Part shown: one piece after another, positions 44,101-51,637 of the stretch
Position numbering within the stretch: the first letter of the stretch is position 1
Layout: each line of letters opens with the position of its first letter
NCBI GenBank assembly: GCA_910587665.1
Contig: CAJUMZ010000007.1
Location: 65,442 to 129,441 of the forward strand
DNA: 64,000 nt
Source of the DNA: an uncultured Muribaculum sp.
Lineage (GTDB): Bacteria; Bacteroidota; Bacteroidia; Bacteroidales; Muribaculaceae
Reading direction: 5' to 3'
Notes under the pieces: model-generated
Seen by the model: only the letters and a program-made list of their open reading frames with translations
What the model was told of the DNA's origin: nothing
Databases searched by the model: none
Made by a program: the position numbers and the translations under genes

Positions 44101-44488
44101 CAAGGTTGAATCGTTCCACCTCTTTGAATCGGCGATGAACACGCTGAATGTAAAGGCGGCGTCATCACTGCTGCGCGGTCAGATATTCATCCCGCAGCCA
44201 CAGGCGCCACGTGCCAGCGACGCGCAGCTAAGCTCGGAAAAAGAGCCGTCAAGACAACAGCCGCAGATGAAAGAGGCTATGCCTGAGCGCAAAAACGATT
44301 ACAGCCGTTATCGTGCGAGCAAGGAGCAATATCCGGGTGCCGACGCGCAACGTCAGGCGGCATCGGCTCCACAAGGCGAGCAACGCCATACACAGCCGAT
44401 CGTCAACGCCCCGAAGGTAGGCAGAAACGATCCCTGTCCCTGTGGTTCCGGCAAAAAGTTTAAAAACTGTCACGGTAAAAATGCCTGA
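41108..44488 (+). CDS. secA: Preprotein translocase ATPase SecA
   Basis: Motor ATPase of the Sec pathway, 1126 residues, the long form usual for Bacteroidetes. Walker A is MATGEGKTLVA, DEAD-like motif VDEVDSVLIDDART, and the second helicase domain has TNMAGRGTDIKL and QLRGRAGRQGDPG. Relative to E. coli there are insertions around residues 340-470. The C-terminus ends in the zinc/SecB-binding motif NDPCPCGSGKKFKNCHG. Gap of 77 nt after the PafA-like gene. Confidence 0.97.
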   Translation: MSFTSILNKLFGNKSQRDLKEIQPIVDQINALGPKMKELTNDELRDTITNIKKELAKATEADTNAIAEIKSKIEELPFDERQPLWDDIDSREKNILDTYETELDRVLPTVFAAMRETAARFAANETVEVTATQMDRDLAAAGKDFVSIEGDKAVYKNRWVAGGNEITWDMVHYDVQLIGGIVLHQGKIAEMATGEGKTLVATLPVFLRSLTGKGVHVVTVNDYLSKRDSEWMGPLYMFHGQTVDCIDKHQPNSEARRKAYACDITFGTNNEFGFDYLRDNMAMSPQDMVQRKHYYAIVDEVDSVLIDDARTPLIISGPVPKGEDQLFNEYKFNVEKVFEAQRKLVAKLLVEAKEKIASSDKETRKEGALQLFRAYKGLPKYGALIKYLSTEGIKPLLLETEGYYLQDNGREMPKATEPLYFVIDEKNRSVELTDKGIDELTGRSQDPQFFVLPDIAAQLSEVEGDTSLSPADRQQKKDDLMQNYAVKAERVHTVNQLLKAYALFEKDVEYVIDDNKIKIVDEQTGRIMEGRRYSDGLHQAIEAKEGVKVEAATQTFATITLQNYFRMYHKLAGMTGTAETEAGEFWDIYKLDVVTIPTNKPVARIDMNDRVYRTKKEKYAAVIDEIVELVKQGRPVLVGTTSVEISELLSRMLTLRHIPHNVLNAKLHQKEADIVAQAGKKGTVTIATNMAGRGTDIKLPAEVKDAGGLAIIGTERHESRRVDRQLRGRAGRQGDPGSSVFYLSFEDQLMRLFAGDRVTKMLDTLGVKEGEMIESKMVNRAIENAQKRVEENNFGIRKRLLEYDDVMNKQRQYIYGRRHHALMGERIGIDINNMLYDTVENILNTYDSPADYADLSMELLKVFAIETPFTEEEYRGMPKKEAFDRVFANVNEAFRRKGERIIEIAMPVIKDWVENKGAGEKGGRILVPITDGKRVFNIPCDIKEAYDSECKSILKEWHKAIMLVTIDEVWKEHLRELDQLRQSVQNASYEQKDPLVIYKVESFHLFESAMNTLNVKAASSLLRGQIFIPQPQAPRASDAQLSSEKEPSRQQPQMKEAMPERKNDYSRYRASKEQYPGADAQRQAASAPQGEQRHTQPIVNAPKVGRNDPCPCGSGKKFKNCHGKNA

Positions 44489-44510
44489 CCCCAAACGAGA
44501 GCATAACGCA

Positions 44511-46628
44511 ATGAAACAATATCTAATCTTATCCTTGATGGCAATGGCGGCAACAGGCGTCAATTCACAGGAACTGAAATATCCCGAGGCTCCCCGCTCG
44601 GAGACGGTGGACACGTACTTCGGGGTTGAGGTAAGCGATCCTTACCGCCCGCTTGAAAACGACACTTCGGCTACCACTCTCGGATGGGTGGAGGCGGAGC
44701 GCAAGGTCACTGAGGACTATCTGTCCAAAATACCTTTCCGCGACGCCTTGCGCAAGCGTCTTACCTCGCTTTTCGACTATCACAAGTCGGGAATGCCCTC
44801 AAAACGCGACGGCTGGTATTATTTTTATGAAAATGACGGATTGCGGAATCAGTCGATACTTTACCGCACCCGCGACCTCGCAGAAGCCCCCCAGGTATTC
44901 CTTGATCCTAACAAACTGAGCGATGACGGCACCGTGGCGCTTACCGGGGTAAGCATCTCCAACGACGGCAAATACACGGCATACACCATATCGCGCAGCG
45001 GCTCTGACTGGACCGAGATCTACGTGATGGACACCAATACCGGAGAACTGTTGCCCGACCATATCGAATGGGCAAAATTCACCGGTGCCGACTGGGAAGG
45101 TGACGGATTCTATTACAGCGCATACGACCGCCCCACCGACGGCAAGGAATTTTCCAACGCCAACGAGAATCACCGAGTGTACTATCATAAGCTCGGTACC
45201 CCGCAGAGCGATGACAGGCTCGTGTATGAAGACAAGGCAAATCCCCTGCATTTCCATTCCGCCTACGTGCCTGACAACGAATCGGCATTATTTATCTACG
45301 GCGGAGGAGAAGGCATGGGCTCGTCGCTCATGATGAAAAGCCTGAAAAATCCCAAAGCGGAGTGGACAGTAATCGAACCGTCACAGGATTATGAAATCGC
45401 CGTGCTTGACGTTATCAACGACACCCTGTACATCTACACCAACTATGGCGCACCGCGCTACCGTATCATGACCGCATCGGTAAAAGCCCCGCAGCGTGAA
45501 AACTGGAAAGAGCTTGTGCCGGAGCAGAAAGGCGTGCTCACGGGTGTGGATTTTGCCGGCGACAAGATAATACTCACCTACGACATTGACGCGGCCAACA
45601 AGTCATATCTCTACAGCCGTGACGGTAAATTACTCAGTGAGATCAAATTCCCGAGCGTGGGTTCGGCAGGATTCTCATCGAGCAAAAAACATGATGAGGT
45701 ATTCTACACATTCACCTCTTTCATATATCCTTCCGAGATTTACCGTTATGACATGTCGAGCGGCGACTCGAAACTGTTCAAAGCCACCGCTATCGAAGGA
45801 TTCAACAGCGATGACTATGTCACCGAACAAGTGTTTTATCCCTCAGCCGACGGCACAAAGATACCGATGTTCATCACCTATAAAAAAGGGCTGAAACGCG
45901 ACGGCAAGAATCCGGTATATCTTTACGGTTACGGAGGTTTCAACGTGTCGCTCAACCCCGGCTTTTCAGCCCAGAGATTGCTTTGGCTTGAAAACGGAGG
46001 CATATACGCACAGGCCAACCTGCGCGGAGGAGGAGAATATGGCGAGCCGTGGCATCTTGCCGGCACAAAGCAACAGAAGCTCAACGTGTTCAACGACTTT
46101 ATCGCTGCCGCCGAATACATGATAAAAGAGGGGTGGACCACCCCCGAACTTATGACTATCGAGGGCGGCTCCAACGGAGGTCTTCTTGTAGGGGCGACCG
46201 TCAACATGCGCCCCGACCTTTTCAAGGTGGCTATCCCGCGTGTGGGCGTCATGGACATGATGCGCTATCATCTGTTCACCATCGGATGGAACTGGGCATC
46301 GGACTACGGAACAAGCGCCGATTCACCGGAAATGGCAAAATATCTGCTTGGCTATTCACCGCTGCACAATATCAGCAATGACGGCACACCCTACCCTGCC
46401 ATAATGGTGACCACAGCCGATCATGATGACCGCGTAGTACCCGCCCACTCGTTCAAATATGCGGCGACGCTCCAGGCAAGCGACACAGGCTCACAGCCCA
46501 AGATCATACGCATCGACTCAAAGGCCGGACACGGTGCGGGCAAACCGGTATCAAAGGTTATCGACGAGTATGCCGACATATACTCATTCATATTCTACAA
46601 TCTGGGCATAGATCCCACTGCTGAATGA
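44511..46628 (+). CDS. Prolyl oligopeptidase family serine peptidase (S9A)
   Basis: About 705 residues from ATG 44511 (signal peptide ending TGVNSQ). S9A architecture: beta-propeller in the N-terminal two thirds and a C-terminal alpha/beta-hydrolase domain. Catalytic Ser is in GGSNGGLL, Asp in DHDDRVVP and His in AGHGAGKP. GYGGFNVSLNPGF and NLRGGGEYGEPWH are typical. It cleaves short peptides after proline, here probably in the periplasm. It follows secA by 22 nt. Confidence 0.92.
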   Translation: MKQYLILSLMAMAATGVNSQELKYPEAPRSETVDTYFGVEVSDPYRPLENDTSATTLGWVEAERKVTEDYLSKIPFRDALRKRLTSLFDYHKSGMPSKRDGWYYFYENDGLRNQSILYRTRDLAEAPQVFLDPNKLSDDGTVALTGVSISNDGKYTAYTISRSGSDWTEIYVMDTNTGELLPDHIEWAKFTGADWEGDGFYYSAYDRPTDGKEFSNANENHRVYYHKLGTPQSDDRLVYEDKANPLHFHSAYVPDNESALFIYGGGEGMGSSLMMKSLKNPKAEWTVIEPSQDYEIAVLDVINDTLYIYTNYGAPRYRIMTASVKAPQRENWKELVPEQKGVLTGVDFAGDKIILTYDIDAANKSYLYSRDGKLLSEIKFPSVGSAGFSSSKKHDEVFYTFTSFIYPSEIYRYDMSSGDSKLFKATAIEGFNSDDYVTEQVFYPSADGTKIPMFITYKKGLKRDGKNPVYLYGYGGFNVSLNPGFSAQRLLWLENGGIYAQANLRGGGEYGEPWHLAGTKQQKLNVFNDFIAAAEYMIKEGWTTPELMTIEGGSNGGLLVGATVNMRPDLFKVAIPRVGVMDMMRYHLFTIGWNWASDYGTSADSPEMAKYLLGYSPLHNISNDGTPYPAIMVTTADHDDRVVPAHSFKYAATLQASDTGSQPKIIRIDSKAGHGAGKPVSKVIDEYADIYSFIFYNLGIDPTAE

Positions 46629-47551
46629 TGAAAGGCGGCTCTCTTACCGTAGCAATCACTCTTATGCTCTCGGTGTCGGGATGTTTTACCGGCATCGAGA
46701 GCACTCCTAAAATCACTGCCGACGAAGTAAGGCGGCAGCAAGTCACCGTGAGCGATGAGGAGCGTCTTCTTGAAGGCGTAAAGCCGCAACAACTCTCTCA
46801 GTGGGAGGCGGGAAAACAATTTTACGTCACCGACGACAAGATAAGCCTTGCCCTTGAACCGGGCAGTGACAAATATCCGAAAGCCGGCGAATATATCCAA
46901 TTCAAGTCATCGCAAGAAATGCCCTCGATGACAGGCAAGCCTGACACCGAACTGACATTTACCACGAGTGACGGCACAGAAGTGAGTTACCGCATTGCGG
47001 CATCAATCGACGAGCTTGACCGAAGAAGAAAAATCGAGATTCCGTTTACCGTAGAGACATCCATAGTAGACGATGTAAGGTCAGCGTTGCTCGGCAATAC
47101 TTATTACATCCGCACTTCGACATGGTTTGACGGTAACGGCGCGGCACTTCGCGGTGAAAAATTCATTCCCGTAAAGGTTGTCGACGTCACCCCCGGCAAC
47201 ACGGTCTACCCTGTAAAGCTGCAATTCACCACCGTGTCGGAAACGCCCCAATCGGCATATCTTTACATGTCGGCCGGCGACCAGGCAAAAGGTGCGCGGG
47301 ATTTTGCATCGCTATTTTACTTTGACGATCCCCACAAGCGCTATCCGCAAATCACGGATGAGACGTGGGCCAATATCATACGCGGGAAAGTCACTCTTTA
47401 CATGACCCGCGAGGAGTGCCGTCTTGCGCTCGGATCTCCGGCAACCATCGACCGCAGCCCCGGAATAAGTACAATGAGAGAACTTTGGACTTATGAAAAC
47501 GGCATATACCTGATATTTGACGACGGTATCCTTCAAAGTTTCAGAAATTAA
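46625..47551 (+). CDS. Lipoprotein of unknown function
   Basis: A 308-residue protein with a lipobox (LSVSGC, Cys20). It overlaps the peptidase stop by 4 nt (ATGA). The middle part is beta-rich, and the last 60 residues (YMTREECRLALGSPATI, LWTYENGIYLIFDDGIL) resemble the SmpA/OmlA-like fold that in other proteins serves envelope assembly. No family name can be given with confidence. It lies 6 nt before murB. Confidence 0.7.
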   Translation: MMKGGSLTVAITLMLSVSGCFTGIESTPKITADEVRRQQVTVSDEERLLEGVKPQQLSQWEAGKQFYVTDDKISLALEPGSDKYPKAGEYIQFKSSQEMPSMTGKPDTELTFTTSDGTEVSYRIAASIDELDRRRKIEIPFTVETSIVDDVRSALLGNTYYIRTSTWFDGNGAALRGEKFIPVKVVDVTPGNTVYPVKLQFTTVSETPQSAYLYMSAGDQAKGARDFASLFYFDDPHKRYPQITDETWANIIRGKVTLYMTREECRLALGSPATIDRSPGISTMRELWTYENGIYLIFDDGILQSFRN

Positions 47552-47557
47552 CGACAG

Positions 47558-48577
47558 ATGAAAATATTCCACGACTTTGATCTCTCGCGGGTCACGACAT
47601 TCCACATTCCCGCGACAGCACGAATATATGCCGAATATGAGAGCATTGGCGAACTTTACATGTTGCTTAATGCGCCCGAATATGCGGGAATGCCCCGCTT
47701 GCATATCGGCGGCGGCAGCAATCTGCTGTTCACCGGTCGATTTGACGGTTTGGTGATGCACTCGGCAATCAAGGAGATCACTGTTATTGACGACAACGGC
47801 AGGCAGGTGTATCTCAAAGTATCGGCGGGGGTAAATTGGGATGATTTTGTAAGATATTGTGTTGATCACGAATTGTACGGCGCGGAAAACCTTTCCTATA
47901 TTCCGGGGGAGGCGGGCGCATCAGCCGTACAGAATGTAGGTGCCTACGGAGTCGAGGCAAAAGATATTATCGATTCCGTTCACACTGTTGACTCATCCAC
48001 GGGAGAGACAAGGGTGTTCAAGGCGGAAGAATGCGGATACGGTTATCGCAACAGTATATTTAAACAAGCCGGATATGCCGGCAGACACATCGTCACCGAT
48101 GTCGTATACCGTCTTTCGCGCGAAAAGCATTTCACACTCGACTACGGACCTTTGAAAGAGCTTGCCGATCACAGCAGCAACCTTACACTTAAAGCCGTGC
48201 GCGACCGTGTAATTGAGATACGCCGCAACAAGCTCCCCAAGCCTGACGAGTTGGGCAGTGCCGGCTCTTTCTTTAAAAATCCCGTGGTTTCTACCGAAAA
48301 GTTTGAGCAATTAAAAGCCGACTATCCTTCCATCCCTTCCTATCCCGCCGACGGAGGCATAAAGATACCCGCCGCATGGCTCATCGAGAATACCGGCATG
48401 AAAGGGCGATCGATCGGTGGCGCGCAGGTGTATACAAAGCAATGTCTTGTGATAGTCAACACGGGCAATGCGACCGCAGCCGACGTAGTGTCGCTGTATG
48501 GAGAGATAAAAGAGAAGGTGGCTGCGAAATTCGGCATCACGCTTTCTCCCGAAGTAAACATAATCGGCAGGCTATGA
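47558..48577 (+). CDS. murB: UDP-N-acetylenolpyruvoylglucosamine reductase
   Basis: Flavoenzyme that reduces UDP-GlcNAc-enolpyruvate to UDP-MurNAc in peptidoglycan synthesis. A protein of 339 residues, type I. FAD-binding segments LHIGGGSNLLFTG and PGEAGASAVQNVGAYGVE are clear. The catalytic Ser is in GSAGSFFKNP, and a C-terminal Glu lies in SPEVNIIG. The last 4 nt overlap the next gene (ATGA). Confidence 0.96.
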   Translation: MKIFHDFDLSRVTTFHIPATARIYAEYESIGELYMLLNAPEYAGMPRLHIGGGSNLLFTGRFDGLVMHSAIKEITVIDDNGRQVYLKVSAGVNWDDFVRYCVDHELYGAENLSYIPGEAGASAVQNVGAYGVEAKDIIDSVHTVDSSTGETRVFKAEECGYGYRNSIFKQAGYAGRHIVTDVVYRLSREKHFTLDYGPLKELADHSSNLTLKAVRDRVIEIRRNKLPKPDELGSAGSFFKNPVVSTEKFEQLKADYPSIPSYPADGGIKIPAAWLIENTGMKGRSIGGAQVYTKQCLVIVNTGNATAADVVSLYGEIKEKVAAKFGITLSPEVNIIGRL

Positions 48578-49341
48578 GACTCAGATTTCTTGGTACAGGC
48601 ACCTCGACAGGCGTACCGCAGATAGGATGCACATGCCCGGTGTGTATCTCGACCGACATCCACGACAAGCGGCTTCGCGCATCGGCAATCGTGAGTGCAG
48701 GTGATAAAAACCTGCTGATCGACTGTGGCCCGGACTTCCGCCAACAGATAATCAATGCCGGTACGCCCGAACTTGAAGCGGCTTTGCTCACCCATAGCCA
48801 TTATGACCATGTGGGCGGCATTGATGACTTGCGGCCTTACTGTTACGCCAAGGAAGATGGCTTTCCCTTGTATTGCCGCCACGACGTAGCCGAGGATATC
48901 CGCAACCGGGTGCCATACTGCTTCAGGCAGCATCTCTATCCGGGAGTGCCTACATTCAACATCACGGAGATTGACGACAAGCCGTTTGAGGTAGCCGGAA
49001 TTATGGTGACGCCACTTCCGGTGATTCACTACAAGTTGCCGATCGTGGGTTTCCGTATCGGAAAACTTGCGTATATCACCGATGCCAAGACAATCCCCGA
49101 CGCAACCTTCGAACTTCTGCGCGATACCGACACTTTGGTAATAAACGCATTACGCAGAAAAGATCACATATCCCACATGACACTCGACGAAGCCCTCGCG
49201 GCAATCGGGCGCATAAAGCCGCGCGTCACGTACCTCACCCATTTTGCCGACGCAATCGGCAAGCAAGCGGATGTCGAGCCAACCTTACCGGAGGGCGTAC
49301 ACATGGCTTATGACAATCTGGTAATCGAAATTCCGGATTGA
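48574..49341 (+). CDS. MBL-fold hydrolase (PhnP-like phosphodiesterase)
   Basis: About 255 residues from ATG 48574, overlapping murB by 4 nt. Metallo-beta-lactamase fold with LRFLGTGTSTGVPQIGCTCPVC at the N-terminus, whose cysteines recall the PhnP zinc site, the metal motif THSHYDHVGG, VIHYKLP, ITDAK and LTHF. PhnP cleaves phosphoribosyl cyclic phosphate in phosphonate use, but no phn genes are here, so a broader cyclic-nucleotide phosphodiesterase role is possible. Confidence 0.85.
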   Translation: MRLRFLGTGTSTGVPQIGCTCPVCISTDIHDKRLRASAIVSAGDKNLLIDCGPDFRQQIINAGTPELEAALLTHSHYDHVGGIDDLRPYCYAKEDGFPLYCRHDVAEDIRNRVPYCFRQHLYPGVPTFNITEIDDKPFEVAGIMVTPLPVIHYKLPIVGFRIGKLAYITDAKTIPDATFELLRDTDTLVINALRRKDHISHMTLDEALAAIGRIKPRVTYLTHFADAIGKQADVEPTLPEGVHMAYDNLVIEIPD

Positions 49342-49410
49342 TTTCACTCTCTTCATTAAACTTTATCCCTGCTAAAACGTCACTATTATATAACCTAATT
49401 TGAAATTGAC

Positions 49411-50262
49411 ATGAATAGAATCAGACTTATATCAACAGCAGTCATCATAGCCGCAATAACCGCATCGTGCGGAGTGACTAAAAACAACACCGGCAATAAA
49501 AACAAAACAACGACAACTACCGTGGTAACCCAAAAGCAGAATAGCTCCAAGATTTCATCCGACGCCCTTGCCGGCGAATGGACCGTATATACAGTAGGTG
49601 GCAACAAAGTGACAGGCGAGACTCGCCCCTATATCAATTTCAACATGGATGACCACCGCATCTACGGCTCCAACGGCTGCAACATCATCAACGGCAATTT
49701 TGAATTGTCGGGCAACTCAGGACTGAAAATCGGAAACGTGATCTCGACGATGATGGCATGTCCCGATGCCCCGTATGAGCGGGCGATCAATCTCGCGCTT
49801 GAGGCGGTACAGTCATTTGACATCACGAAAAAAGGACACGAATATTACCTTGACCTCCGCGACAGCCGCGGCAGCAGCCTTATGACCCTGCGCAAGCACA
49901 ACATGGATTTCCTCAACGGCACATGGGAGGTAACCGAAATCAACGGCAAGGCACATGACAATCCCGACATGCAGATGGTGATAGACATCCAGGAACAGAA
50001 ACTACACGGAAACACCGGTTGCAACATAGTCAACGGCTCGCTTATGATCGACCCGGACAAGTCCAACTCGATCCAGTTCCAGAACCTCGCGACAACCCGT
50101 ATGGCATGCCCCGAGGAGATAATGAAGGGTGAGACCGCGATGCTTGTAGCCCTCGAAAGTGTTGAGTATGCAAAAAAAGGCAAGACCGGCACCGTGATCA
50201 TGCTCGACAAGAACGACGCCCCCGTAATGGTACTGAAAAAAGTCGAAGTCGACCGCCAGTAA
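49411..50262 (+). CDS. Lipoprotein with two META (HslJ-like) domains
   Basis: A 283-residue lipoprotein (lipobox IAAITASC) with a Thr/Asn-rich linker and two tandem META domains of about 105 residues each. Each carries the pattern G-x-W-x-V, a SNGCNIINGNF or NTGCNIVNGSL strand and MMACPDAP or RMACPEEI. META/HslJ proteins are linked to novobiocin resistance and heat stress in E. coli. The doubled form is common in Bacteroidales. It ends the plus-strand run. A strong terminator follows. Confidence 0.88.
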   Translation: MNRIRLISTAVIIAAITASCGVTKNNTGNKNKTTTTTVVTQKQNSSKISSDALAGEWTVYTVGGNKVTGETRPYINFNMDDHRIYGSNGCNIINGNFELSGNSGLKIGNVISTMMACPDAPYERAINLALEAVQSFDITKKGHEYYLDLRDSRGSSLMTLRKHNMDFLNGTWEVTEINGKAHDNPDMQMVIDIQEQKLHGNTGCNIVNGSLMIDPDKSNSIQFQNLATTRMACPEEIMKGETAMLVALESVEYAKKGKTGTVIMLDKNDAPVMVLKKVEVDRQ

Positions 50263-50293
50263 TAGAACGGCCAACTATATTTAATCGTCATAT

Positions 50294-50325
50294 AAGAATC
50301 GTTTCAGCTATCTGAGACGATTCTT
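50294..50325. terminator. Bidirectional terminator between convergent genes
   Basis: A 14-bp stem (one G-T pair) with a CTAT loop, preceded by A-rich sequence and followed by ATTTTTT. It serves the META lipoprotein gene and overlaps the ampG-like stop codon (50326-50324). Confidence 0.88.
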
Positions 50326-51637
50326 ATTTTTTGCCGAAGGATGCGGGCACTTTGATGAAGGAGGCTACGGCGATAGTTGCAACACAACATGCCATGATCC
50401 ACCAGAAAAAGCCTTGATAGCCCATCATTTCCTGTAGCCATCCCGCCGCCATGCCCGGGAGCATCATGCCGAGGGCCATAAATCCGGTACAAATGGCGTA
50501 GTGAGCCGTGCGGAACGGGCCTTCACTGAAATATATGAGATAAAGCATATAGGCGGTGAATCCGAATCCGTAGCCGAACTGCTCGACAAACACACAGATG
50601 TTGACCGTAAGCATGTCGGCAGGCTGTACAATGGCAAGGTAGAGAAACGTGGCGCAGGTAAGCGAGATACTCCATGCCATAGGCATCAGCCACTTTTTCA
50701 AGCCACCGCGCGACGCCACTATGCCGCCGATAATGCCGCCGACAGTGAGTCCGATTATGCCGATTGTCCCATACACAAAACCGACTTCAGCAGTGGACAG
50801 TCCGAGTCCGCCCACTTCCCTGCCGTCAAGCAGAAACGGATTTATAAGTTTCACGAGCTGCGCCTCCGGAAAGCGGTAAAGCAGCATGAATGCAATCGCA
50901 AGGCCTACACCCGGCTTACGGAAAAACGATGCAAATGTAGACAGGAATTCCCTGCCGACATTGCGCAAGGTCACCCCAGGAGCAGGACTGTCGCTAACCG
51001 GGCGCGGCAATATAAACCTGTGATAAATCGAGACAATGAAGAAAAACAGCGACAACACCGCCATGACGGTCATCCATGCAAGCGGGGTATAGTCCATGCT
51101 GTCTCCCGGAGGCAGATTGTCGTTACGACTCTCTATATATCCGGCAAGCATCACCAGCAATCCCTGCCCCACGATGGTGGATATACGGTAGAAGGTGCTG
51201 CGTATGCCCACATAAAACGACTGCTCATGCTCCGAAAGGGCGAGCATGTAGTAACCGTCGGCGGCTATGTCGTGAGTCGCGCTCACGAAAGCGATCATCC
51301 AGAACACGGCAAGCGTCGACTGGAAGAAGAACGTAGCGGGAATGGTGAACGCCACCCCGGCAAAGCCGATGCCGATAAGAAACTCCATCATAACGATCCA
51401 CCACCGCTTTGTGCGGAAAAGATCCACCACCGGACTCCAGAACGGTTTTATCACCCAAGGCAGATAGAGCCATGAGGTATAAAGGGCTATGTCGGTATTG
51501 GAAATGCCGAGGCGCTTATACATTATCACGGATATTGTCATTACCGCGACATAGGGCAATCCCTGGGCGAAATATAGCGTAGACACCCACCACCATGGAG
51601 AAACAGGGCGGTCAATAGAGTTTTTTGATTTCTGCAT
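50324..51637 (-). CDS. AmpG-like muropeptide permease (MFS)
   Basis: About 437 residues from ATG 51637. A 12-helix major facilitator of the AmpG/PAT1 type: WWWVSTLYFAQGLPYVAV at the N-terminus, YTSWLYLPWVIKPFWSPVVD, and SATHDIAADGYYM are family signatures. AmpG imports anhydro-muropeptides for recycling. It overlaps the DUF4922-SpoIID gene by 26 nt and closes a three-gene operon, which supports a wall-recycling role. Confidence 0.87.
   Translation of the reverse strand: MQKSKNSIDRPVSPWWWVSTLYFAQGLPYVAVMTISVIMYKRLGISNTDIALYTSWLYLPWVIKPFWSPVVDLFRTKRWWIVMMEFLIGIGFAGVAFTIPATFFFQSTLAVFWMIAFVSATHDIAADGYYMLALSEHEQSFYVGIRSTFYRISTIVGQGLLVMLAGYIESRNDNLPPGDSMDYTPLAWMTVMAVLSLFFFIVSIYHRFILPRPVSDSPAPGVTLRNVGREFLSTFASFFRKPGVGLAIAFMLLYRFPEAQLVKLINPFLLDGREVGGLGLSTAEVGFVYGTIGIIGLTVGGIIGGIVASRGGLKKWLMPMAWSISLTCATFLYLAIVQPADMLTVNICVFVEQFGYGFGFTAYMLYLIYFSEGPFRTAHYAICTGFMALGMMLPGMAAGWLQEMMGYQGFFWWIMACCVATIAVASFIKVPASFGKK

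Noticed and set aside
50501..51475. A 324-codon ORF antisense to the ampG-like gene
   Set aside because: His/Arg-rich translation without domains, while the minus strand encodes a clear 12-helix transporter.
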